Part shown: positions 43,824 to 52,000 of the stretch, piece by piece
Numbering within the stretch: the stretch's first letter is position 1
Layout of the letters: every line of letters begins with the position of its first letter
From: Streptomyces sp. NRRL S-37
Lineage (GTDB): Bacteria; Actinomycetota; Actinomycetes; Streptomycetales; Streptomycetaceae
Direction: 5' to 3'
Length of the DNA: 64,000 bases
NCBI RefSeq assembly: GCF_000721605.1
Contig: NZ_JOIZ01000007.1
Coordinates: 248,001 to 312,000, forward strand
Position numbers and translations under genes: made by a program
The notes under the pieces: model-generated
What the model saw: the letters and a program-made list of their open reading frames with translations, nothing else
Database searches by the model: none
What the model was told of the DNA's origin: nothing

Positions 43824-45990
43824 CGTCGTCCTCCTGCCCGTCCCCCGAGAGCATGACGTCCTCCGCCTGCCTCCGCAGAACGTCGGCCAGTTCGTCGCCG
43901 AGCTCCTCGTACAGAGCCGCGGCCCGCGTCCAGAAATCACGCGCGGCGTCCGGCTCACCGCGCGCCGAGGACACATCTCCCAGCCGTCTGAGCGTCGACG
44001 CCTCGCTGCGCCGATCGGTGAACTCGCGGAAGACGGCCAGGGCCCGCCCGAGGTGGTCCGCCGCGTCGGCGAGTTCACCCAGCTCGCCGAGACTGTCGGC
44101 GAGGGGGAGCGCACCCCAGGCCTCGCTCCACCGGTCGCCGATCGCATGGAAGACGCCGAGGGCCTGGCGGCAGAGCGCGGCCGCCTCCACGTGCTCGGTG
44201 CGCCCACGGGCGCACTCCGCGAGACTAAGCAGGCTCATCCCCTCGCCCCGTCTGTCACCGTGCTCGCGGAACACGGACAGCGCGGCCTCGAAGTGTGTCT
44301 GCGCCTCGGCGTCGGGATCGCCCTGCTCCAGGGCCACCAGCCCCAAGCCTCGCAGCGAGAACCCCAGCGTCCAGAGATCGTCGATGCCCCGGCTGAGCTC
44401 CGCAGCCCGCCGGTAGTTCTCGACAGCGACGTCGTACGTCCCGGACCGCCAGTGCACATCACCCAGGCACATCAGGTGGAACGCCTCTCCTACCTGGTTC
44501 CCGACCAGCCGTGCGGCATCCAGCCCGAACTCGTGGACGTGCTTCCAGTCCGACCAGTGGGCACTGAGCTCGAAGAATCCGCCGGCCACCGCGGGCAGCA
44601 TCCACGCGATGTCGTACTGCCCCCAGGCGACCGCCTGCCTCAGCGCGGCGAGCAGGTTCTCGCGTTCGGCGTCGAACCACCGCACCGCGTCGGCGGCCTC
44701 GCCGAAACGCTCGACCGGTCGCACATGGTCGCCCGCGGGCACCAGGCGAAGGGAGCGGGAGCGCGGAAGGATGGCCTTCCGGCCCGCGTCGGCGCTGAGC
44801 AGGTACCAGGTGAGGACCCGGCGCACGGCCCGGGTCCTCACCTCCCGCGGCTCCTCGGCCGACAGCAGCTCCACCGCGTAGGAACGCAGCAGATCGTGCA
44901 TGCGGTATCTGTCCCTGGCGGTCTCCTGGAGGAGATGGACGTCGGCGAGTTCACCGAGCCTGCGCCGCGCGACCGCCGGGGTGACCGCGAGAAGCGCCGC
45001 CGCGGAGTCGCCGCACAGCACCTTTCCCTCGTGCAGACCCAGAAGCCGGAAGGCTCTTCGGGACTCCTCCGGGAGTGCTCTGTAGGACCACGAGAAGACG
45101 GCACGCACATCGCTGAGCTCGTCCTCCCGGTCGGCCAGGGCGTCGAGGAGATCCTGCTCCCGGACGAGTTCGTCCACCAGCTCGCCCAGCGACAGCAGCG
45201 AACGACCGGCCGCACGTTCTCCCACGACGCGAAGCGCCAGGGGGAGACAGCCGCAGAGCTCAGCCACTCGGCGGGCCGCCTCGGGCTCCGCGTCGACCCG
45301 CGGTGGCCCGATCACCTCACGCAGGAGCCGCACCGACTCCTCGAGCGACAGTACGTCGAGTGTCACACGCGCTGCTCCCTCCCTCGCCACGAGACCGGAG
45401 AGTCTGTTTCGGCTGGTGATCAGTACGAGACTGGAACGTGAAGCGGGAATCACCTGTCTGATCTGTTTGACGGACGAAACATTGTCGATGAATATCAGGA
45501 TTTTCTTTCCGTACACCATCGAACGGAACAGCGCGGCGCATTCCTGCTCGTCGATCGGAATGCGATCGGCTTCCACGCCGAGAGCCCGGAGGAAGGACGT
45601 CAGGGCCTGCTCGGGTCCCAGCGCGTTGCCGCTGTTGTACCCGCGCATGTCGATGTACAGATCGCCGTCCGCGAAGTGCCGGCGGACCCGGTGCGCCCAG
45701 TGCAGGGCGAGCGCGGTCTTCCCCACGCCCGGGCCCCCGGTGATCGCCGTGACGACGGCCGGCCCGTCACCGTGCTCGTCGGCGGGCCGCGGGTGCAGGG
45801 TGTCCAGCCCTGTCAGCTCCTTTACCCGGTTGACGAATCCGGGTACCCCATAAGGGAGTTGGCGGGGCGGGGGGAAAGAACGGCCGGGGCCGTGGACGTG
45901 TATCCCACCGTGTACGGTCCCGGCCTGGACCACCACGTCACTGTCGCCGCCGGAGAACTCGTTCGAGACGGATGTCGGCTCGTCGGTCAT
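43807..45990 (-). CDS. NLR-like NB-ARC/TPR STAND protein with N-terminal amyloid-type motif
   Basis: 727 residues. Residues 10-32 (NEFSGGDSDVVVQAGTVHGG and on) form a RHIM/BASS-like motif. The NB-ARC domain follows: P-loop AITGGPGVGKTALALHW (about 82), Walker B KKILIFIDNVSS (about 159), LCGCLPLALRVVG, and MHD motif YRMHDLLRSYA (about 362). The C-terminal third is TPR repeats (VAVENYRRAAELSRG, ALEQGDPDAEAQTHFEAALS). This is the architecture of AfsR-like regulators without the DNA-binding SARP domain, and of bacterial NLRs. It is coupled to the GNAT gene. A small protein carrying the same motif is encoded upstream, suggesting sensor-effector signalling. Confidence 0.93.
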   Translation of the reverse strand: MTDEPTSVSNEFSGGDSDVVVQAGTVHGGIHVHGPGRSFPPPRQLPYGVPGFVNRVKELTGLDTLHPRPADEHGDGPAVVTAITGGPGVGKTALALHWAHRVRRHFADGDLYIDMRGYNSGNALGPEQALTSFLRALGVEADRIPIDEQECAALFRSMVYGKKILIFIDNVSSVKQIRQVIPASRSSLVLITSRNRLSGLVAREGAARVTLDVLSLEESVRLLREVIGPPRVDAEPEAARRVAELCGCLPLALRVVGERAAGRSLLSLGELVDELVREQDLLDALADREDELSDVRAVFSWSYRALPEESRRAFRLLGLHEGKVLCGDSAAALLAVTPAVARRRLGELADVHLLQETARDRYRMHDLLRSYAVELLSAEEPREVRTRAVRRVLTWYLLSADAGRKAILPRSRSLRLVPAGDHVRPVERFGEAADAVRWFDAERENLLAALRQAVAWGQYDIAWMLPAVAGGFFELSAHWSDWKHVHEFGLDAARLVGNQVGEAFHLMCLGDVHWRSGTYDVAVENYRRAAELSRGIDDLWTLGFSLRGLGLVALEQGDPDAEAQTHFEAALSVFREHGDRRGEGMSLLSLAECARGRTEHVEAAALCRQALGVFHAIGDRWSEAWGALPLADSLGELGELADAADHLGRALAVFREFTDRRSEASTLRRLGDVSSARGEPDAARDFWTRAAALYEELGDELADVLRRQAEDVMLSGDGQEDDDGRAG

Positions 45991-46026
45991 GTGCCCGCTC
46001 GGGCCTCCGTCGCTCGTGCGGTCCGC

Positions 46027-46596
46027 TCAGGCCGGGACACGCAGCTGATCCTGATGGGTGCGGGCGAACTCCCGGTAGGGAACGGCGGACGCCCGGGCCA
46101 CGTCGCGCCAGTAATTGGCCTCGACCACCCGTTGCGGATCGTCGATGATCTCGGCGGACGAGAAGCTCCCGTCCTCCTCGTAGTACATCGCGACCAGTTG
46201 CGTCGAGTCGAAGAGCCAGTAGTCGTGGTGCGGCAGCTCCGCCGGCCATTCCCCCCGGCGCACGGGCAGGATCCGCACGTCCTCTCCCGCCTCGACCGTG
46301 TGCTCGTACGCCCACGCGCATTCGAAGCGGACGTAGTCGGACATGGGCAGTTCGACGACATGGACCCTGCTCAGGCTCTTTCCCGCCGCCACCGCCTTGG
46401 CGACGGTGCCGTCGATCCACTCCGCGATACCGGGGAACTCACCCCTCGACTCGCCCGCGAGGAAGCGTGAGAACTCGTCCTGCTCATAGGTCACGTCGTA
46501 CCGCTGGAGGGCTTCCAGACGGTAAGCCGTGAACTTGAAGTCCGTGAACAGGCGGTTGAATTCCTCGTCCGCCAAGGAGGAGAACCTGCGTCCCAC
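46027..46596 (-). CDS. DUF6879 protein
   Basis: 189 residues from GTG 46596. FKFTAYRLEALQRYDVTYEQ, EFSRFLAGESRG, WIDGTVAKAVAAGKSLSRVHVVE, SDYVRFECAWAYEHTVEAGE and HHDYWLFDSTQLVAMYYEED are typical of this Streptomyces family. It is usually found with Scr1/DUF397-type genes; function unknown. It starts directly after the stop of the upstream small gene, with no gap. Here no HTH partner is adjacent. Confidence 0.9.
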   Translation of the reverse strand: MGRRFSSLADEEFNRLFTDFKFTAYRLEALQRYDVTYEQDEFSRFLAGESRGEFPGIAEWIDGTVAKAVAAGKSLSRVHVVELPMSDYVRFECAWAYEHTVEAGEDVRILPVRRGEWPAELPHHDYWLFDSTQLVAMYYEEDGSFSSAEIIDDPQRVVEANYWRDVARASAVPYREFARTHQDQLRVPA

Positions 46597-46824
46597 CTAC
46601 CGCCCCTCACCGTGCCGGCTGTGGTACCGCTCCATGGCGCCGGCCACGACGTCCGCGGAGATGCGGACGGCGCCCTCTCCCGGAAGGACGTTCTCCAATT
46701 CCGCGAAGGTGGCACTGTCCACGAGGCTTCCCTGGATGACCAGTTCGCCGGTCTCGCCCAGGTAGACCGTGGGGCAGCCGTTGCCGCCCGAGCCCTGGTC
46801 CTTGTAGAGCTTGGTGAGTTTCAT
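46597..46824 (-). CDS. Small partner protein of DUF6879
   Basis: 75 residues from ATG 46824 behind GGGGAGAGGG. It begins MKLTKLYKDQGSGGNGCPTV, followed by YLGETGELVIQGSLVDSATF and ELENVLPGEGAVRISADVV. Similar small proteins precede DUF6879 genes in Streptomyces (from memory). It is probably a regulatory or antitoxin-like partner. Stop codon and the DUF6879 GTG are contiguous, so translation is coupled. Confidence 0.8.
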   Translation of the reverse strand: MKLTKLYKDQGSGGNGCPTVYLGETGELVIQGSLVDSATFAELENVLPGEGAVRISADVVAGAMERYHSRHGEGR

Positions 46825-46938
46825 CCCTCTCCCCTGTCCGGATGGCGAACTCGGCTCGCGTGAGATTAGATTGCGAATAATGTGGCGCGTCAAGAATGTT
46901 CACAGCCGAATGGCGCGAGCGGGCTATTTTGGCTGATT

Positions 46939-46964
46939 TCATTTCATGGGTCGTCATGTAATGA
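46939..46964. promoter_or_regulatory. AT-rich imperfect palindrome upstream of the DUF6879 pair
   Basis: TCATTTCATG - N6 - CATGTAATGA, 9 of 10 paired, in a markedly AT-rich stretch (46,840-47,000). It is about 115 bp upstream of the small gene at 46,824 and downstream of the Bell-like gene; operator or terminator. Confidence 0.5.
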
Positions 46965-47083
46965 TCTAAATGCCCGGGTGGGTGCCCCGTGAATTCGGGT
47001 GTGGTTTTTGATGCGGCGGTTGTCGGCTCCGTGTCGATGCGGCGGAGGACGGTTTCCCGTGTGGCGCCGAGACCGGAGACCGC

Positions 47084-47518
47084 TCAACCGGTCCGCCCCG
47101 TGGTCCCGGCGTCCGGCGCGGCGGGAGTTCCGAACGTCACGGAGCCGTGCAGGTCCCGGGCCTGGAGGACGTTTCCCTGGGACCCGCCGCTGATGCTGTT
47201 GTGCACATCCCCGGACCCCGTCGGCACGGCCTTCGCCTCCTCCAGCCAGGCCGTGAGGGAACGGGCGAAATCCGAGTCGTGGGCCGCCCGGCGCCGCAAC
47301 ACGTCGGCGAGTGCCTGTGCCCGGTCCGTGTCCTGGGGGCTGCCTTCCAGGGCCTCCAGCTCCCGCAGTGCCGGGACCGGTTCCCCGGAGGGCGCCTGAT
47401 CGGCTCGCCGGAACGGCCGGCGCACCAGCCCGCCGAGCGCCGCCCACGCCTGCGTCCCGGCAGCACCTCCGGCACCGCTCACCAGCGCCACGAGAAGCGC
47501 CGCCGAAATCGGATCCAC
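47084..47518 (-). CDS. Bell-like membrane-active protein with C-terminal amyloid-type motif
   Basis: 144 residues from GTG 47518 (AGGGGGT upstream). Residues 1-33 are hydrophobic and Gly/Ala-rich (SAALLVALVSGAGGAAGTQA). Residues 45-95 are helical (RAQALADVLRRRAAHDSDFA). Residues 107-129 (NSISGGSQGNVLQARDLHGS and on) match the motif at the N-terminus of the NLR-like protein at N-x-[FI]-S-G-G, V-[VL]-Q-A and [VL]-H-G-x-[IV]. This fits bacterial Bell-domain proteins, proposed pore-forming effectors triggered by amyloid templating. Probable cell-death executor of the NLR next door (inference). Confidence 0.8.
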   Translation of the reverse strand: MDPISAALLVALVSGAGGAAGTQAWAALGGLVRRPFRRADQAPSGEPVPALRELEALEGSPQDTDRAQALADVLRRRAAHDSDFARSLTAWLEEAKAVPTGSGDVHNSISGGSQGNVLQARDLHGSVTFGTPAAPDAGTTGRTG

Positions 47519-47737
47519 CCGATCCCACCCCCTGTCAGATCACGGACCGTACGGGATGTATAGCAGCTTGCGCACTCCCTGTCCGAAGCTTCGCGGAGGC
47601 ACTCAACTGAAGTATTACGAAACGGAATTGGTGAAACGTTACGTGAGAGGAGGTGTGTGCTTCGGACGGAAGGTTCCACGCTCGCGTCCGCAGCGTGCGC
47701 CCCGGTGGTGTCCCGCGAACCCGCACACACCCACTGC

Positions 47738-48979
47738 CTATATTCCTCGCTCGTGCTCCCGCACGTAGGTGAAGCCGCGGGGCAGCTCGTGGGGCCCCGC
47801 CAGGCCCGCTCGCTTGTGATCCTCCCGGTAGGCGGCTCTCGCCTCGGGGCTCGCTTCCTTGCCCAGGTGGCCGATGCGCATGAGGTGTCCCGCCACGCGA
47901 TGGGCGCTCGCGCTGTACGCGGCGCTTACGTCATCCCGGAGGTCCTCACGTTCTGCCTCCCGGAGCACCGGGGTGTAGCAGAGCAACGGAACCGGCGTGT
48001 CCCCGCGTCGCGCGGGATAGTGGAGCATGCCCGCGCGGTTGACGCTGCCCTCCTCCCACGTGAGGATTCTGCGGGAGAGGAGCCGGTCGATCGCCCCATC
48101 GATCTTGTTCGCCGGAGGCCGCTCCGACTGCGCACGCTCCATGGTGTTCCGGAGCAATGCCTCCCGCGGAAGCAGTGCCCGGCCCTTCTCGTCGAGGTAC
48201 CCGAGCTCACGCAGCGCGATCAGCACGAGTTCCTCCACCCGGTCCACGCGGGCGTCAAATGCCGCGAGTTCACGGGTCATGACCTTCGGGTCGTAGGCGT
48301 AGCGGACCACGGTGCCGCCGAACACGACGGGCTTGTCGAGCGGGGTGTAGGCCAAGCGGAGTTTCCTCCAGGTGTCCCACCGCACCGACACGCGTGTCCC
48401 GGGAAGGACGAAGGGCTGCCACGTCAGTCCTGTCAGTAGCGGCGGATCACCCTCCGTCCGGAGCTTGACATCCTTCTGCTGGTCAAGGATCCCGATGCGG
48501 TTCCGCCCTCGCACAAACGTGAGATCCAGCGGTTCCTGAGGCGCTGCTCGGACGGCCATCTCGGCCGGCACGGGACATGTGCCGTGCAGTAGATGCTCGG
48601 CACGCACGTGGAACTTCCACTCGACCGTAAGGCCGGTGTTGACCACCGAGTGGGGCAGTCCACTGTCGAGCTCCTCGACGACGACCTGCGTGAGATCCTC
48701 CGTCCGAAGGGACGGCGGTCGGGTGTCCACGGCCGCCGACGGAGACGCGGTGGCCGCCGGAGGCCGACCGGCCTCCACCGTCGACGCCCCGACGCGCCCA
48801 TAACAACCGTTGCACAGCAAGGTGTTACCGCGTACAGCGGCAAGACGTGCGGTTTTCTTCTGTGCACACCGCGAGCAGGTGAAGGACGCGACCGCCTCCA
48901 GCCGGACGAGTTGTATGCCGCCACGTGGCGGGTAGGCCCTCACGACCTTCCTGCCGAGAAGCTCTTCGCCGACCTTCAT
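47738..48979 (-). CDS. Zinc-finger protein of unknown function next to pglW
   Basis: About 413 residues from ATG 48979 (GTG 48985 also possible). The N-terminus has a four-Cys site, FTCSRCAQKKTARLAAV then TLLCNGCYGRVG (about residues 32-62). A Pro/Ala linker follows, then a conserved-looking core (EWKFHVRAEHLLHGTCPVPA, DLTFVRGRNRIGILDQQKDV, ELVLIALRELGYLDEKGRAL) and a C-terminal winged-helix-like part. Unrecognised. It lies 105 bp downstream of pglW on the same strand and may be co-transcribed, making it a candidate BREX accessory or nucleic-acid binding factor. Confidence 0.8.
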   Translation of the reverse strand: MKVGEELLGRKVVRAYPPRGGIQLVRLEAVASFTCSRCAQKKTARLAAVRGNTLLCNGCYGRVGASTVEAGRPPAATASPSAAVDTRPPSLRTEDLTQVVVEELDSGLPHSVVNTGLTVEWKFHVRAEHLLHGTCPVPAEMAVRAAPQEPLDLTFVRGRNRIGILDQQKDVKLRTEGDPPLLTGLTWQPFVLPGTRVSVRWDTWRKLRLAYTPLDKPVVFGGTVVRYAYDPKVMTRELAAFDARVDRVEELVLIALRELGYLDEKGRALLPREALLRNTMERAQSERPPANKIDGAIDRLLSRRILTWEEGSVNRAGMLHYPARRGDTPVPLLCYTPVLREAEREDLRDDVSAAYSASAHRVAGHLMRIGHLGKEASPEARAAYREDHKRAGLAGPHELPRGFTYVREHERGI

Positions 48980-49083
48980 GATCACCCACCCCCGAATGCC
49001 ACTGACCGCTGCTCGATTCTCCCCCCAACCGCGACAGGCGGACTCGGGCGGCAGAACAGTCCTACCGGTGTACGCCGCTGCCG

Positions 49084-52000
49084 TCAGGCCCGTACGGCCG
49101 CGGAGCGGAGGTCCTTGAGGAACAGCCCGTCCAGCACCTCCCACTCCGTCGCCCGGTCCACCACCTCCACCGTCCGCCCGTCCAGGGTGGGCGTCGCGCG
49201 CGGGTCCTCCGTCGGCAGCAGCAGCCACAGGCCGTGCGGGGTGTCCGCCGGACGGCGGGCGGCCTGCTGGAGGCCGGCCAGCAGCTCACGGCCGCCGGCG
49301 TCCCAGTAACGGGCGATCAGACCGGCCTCGTGTAGCAGGACCACCGAGCGCGGGTTCGCCCCCTCCGCGAGGTCCACCACCCGCTGCCGTACCCGCTCCG
49401 CCGCCAGCCGCGTGTACGAGGCGAGCGCCGCGCCCAGCGTGCCCGTCGCCGTGAACTTCGCGTCCGCCTTCAGCAGCGCCTGCCAGCGCACCGACTGCTC
49501 CTCGGCCAGCTCCCGCAGCGCGTCCAGGAACACCGCGCCGAGCGACACCGCCGCCGTGTCGTACCGGGCGGCCAGCGCGTCGGCGACGCCCGGCAGGTCC
49601 GGGCCCTTCAGCGTGAGCGCGAGGAAACCGCCGAGACGACGGGACTCCGTCAGCCGGGCGGACAGCACCTCACGCGGGTCACGGCCCTCGGCGATGCGGC
49701 CCTGGGCCGCCGCGTACAGGGAACCGGTGCTGGTCAGCACGGAGGACGACAGGGCCGGCCGGCCGGCGCGGCCCTCCTCGGCCCTCGGGAGGAAACGCCG
49801 CCGCTCCGGATCCCAGTCCAGCGGGAAACCCGCCTCGGCCAGTGCCTCGGACAGGTCGACGTACGTCGTCTCGTCCAGCACGGCCAGACCGGGGAAACGC
49901 GCCCGCACCCGGGACAGCAGGTCCTCGAGCGGAATGCCGCTCTCCGGCCGGACCCCCGCCGCGGCCTGCGAGATGCGCAGCGCCCGGGAGAGCCCCAGAT
50001 CCAGCGGGAACAGCTCCAGACGCGGCGAGAACGCCACCCCGCCCGCCATCGACGCGGCCAGCTCCACCAGCCGCGTGTCGGCGAGCGGCGCCATGCCGTC
50101 CGGAGCCACGACGGCGCGCAGCTCACGCAGCACCGTGGCCCGGCCCGGCAGCGGTTCCCGGCGGGCCAGGTCGGCGGCCGTCTCACCCAGCGCCGCCGCG
50201 TAGTCGGCGAGCTCGGCGGGGGTCGGATCGTCGGAACCCGGCTGGTCCTCCAGCGCGACGACGACCCGGCCGCCACGCCGCTGCACGGCCAGCCGCGCGG
50301 GCGCCTCGGCCGGCTCACCGGAGGCGCCCGAGGCCGGGTCGTCGTCCCGTTTGCGGATCTCCGCCTCGACCGCCGCGCGCACCACGGCCAGCGCCCTGGC
50401 CAGGGACACGGCGGGAGCACCGGCCCCCGAACCGTGCCGCGCCCGCAGCTCGGCCGCCAGCTCCTCCGCCGTGGACACCCGGTCCCGCTCGGCGAGGACG
50501 GCCACCACCTCGTCGCGCACCCGGCCGAGCCACGGCATCGCCGCCCACTGCTCGACGGCCACCTGCTGGTTCTGCGACACCGTCGGCTGGCTGATACCCA
50601 GCGCCTTCGCGATCAGGCTCTGCGCCGGCCACGGCTCCAGCGCCTCACCGGCCTCCAGCACGCCGGGGAGCTGGAGCGTCGCCCGGACCACGTCCGGACG
50701 CGGCCGGGTCCGGCGCTTGCCCTCCGGCGGCGTGAGCCGGGCGGCCAGGGTGTCGACCGACTCCAGCGCCTCCTCGGGAGCGTCCGGCTCCAGGGCGACC
50801 GGCCGCTTCGGCGCGGGACGGCGGCGCAGCGCCTGCGTCCACTGGCGGTGACGGCGGTTCAGCTCCTTGCGGATCGCGTTGCCCGCGCCCCGGGCCCGGG
50901 AGATCAGGTGCGGGGGGATGTCGAGGAGCTGCTCGACCGTGTGCGCCTTCAGCCCCTCGGCGACCGACACGGCACGCGGGGACAGCCCGGCCGCCGCGAG
51001 CGGCGTCCTCAGCGTCGCGGCCTCCGCGGCCTGCTCACGGACGTCCTCCAGGTCCTCCGCGCTCAGTCCGACGGTGGCCGGAGTGGTCGCCGGATGGGCG
51101 GCGTCGGCGGCCCGGAAGACCTGCCGCCACGCCTCCTGCAACTGCCGCAACGAGTCGAAACGCTGCTCCGCGTCCCGGTGCAGGGCCCGCTCGAAGAACC
51201 CCTTCAGCCCCTCGCTGAGCGCCTGCGGGAACAGCTCGGCGGCGACGTGCGGGGCGGAATCGGCGGTCATGCGGGGGTCGCTCTGGCCGTCGCCCCACAC
51301 CGGGCGCTCGCCCGACGCCATCTCGTGCAGCGTGACGGCCGCGGCGTACCACTCGGCGTGGTCGTCGTACCGGGAGCGGCCGGCCCCGCCGAGGAACGGG
51401 TCGAGGTAGCCGCGGGTGCCGGCGTGCACGTCCTGGTCCGGGGCGTCGGCCAGCGAGAAGTCGAACAGCATCAACTGCCAGGAGCCGTCACTGCGCTTGA
51501 ACAGGCCCAGGTTGTCCGGCTTGACGTCCCGGTGCCGCACCCCGCGCGCCGCCAGCGCGTCCAGCGCCTGGAACAGGTCGTTGCCGAACCGCTCCAACTG
51601 GTCGTACCCCAGCGGGCCCTGGTCGCGGAGGCGCGCGCCCAGGCTCACCGGCTCCCGGTCGTCCGCGCCGCGGTAGCCGCCCGCGTACTCGATCTCCAGG
51701 ACCGTGCGCCCCGCCAGCTCCCGCGGCTCGGCGAGCAGCTTCACGATCCGGCCGCCGCCCACCTCCTTGAGCGCCTTCGCCTCCGCGTACAGGCGGGCGT
51801 CCTTCTCCCGGTCCAGGGCGACCTTGAAGACGCGGAGCTCCTCCTCCTCGCCCTCCGGCAGCGGCCGGCGCACCAGCAGGGCACGGGCGGTGGCACCCGT
51901 GCCGAGGACCCGGGCCACGGTCCAGCCCTCGCCCAGCGGCTGCTCCGGCTGCACGGTCAGCGGATCGGCCGGCGGCCCCGCGGACGGCTGCGGCGCCGCC

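Noticed and set aside
43807..45990. AfsR/SARP antibiotic regulator
   Set aside because: NB-ARC and TPR parts resemble AfsR, but the N-terminus is a short motif rather than a SARP DNA-binding domain, so a transcription-factor role is not supported.
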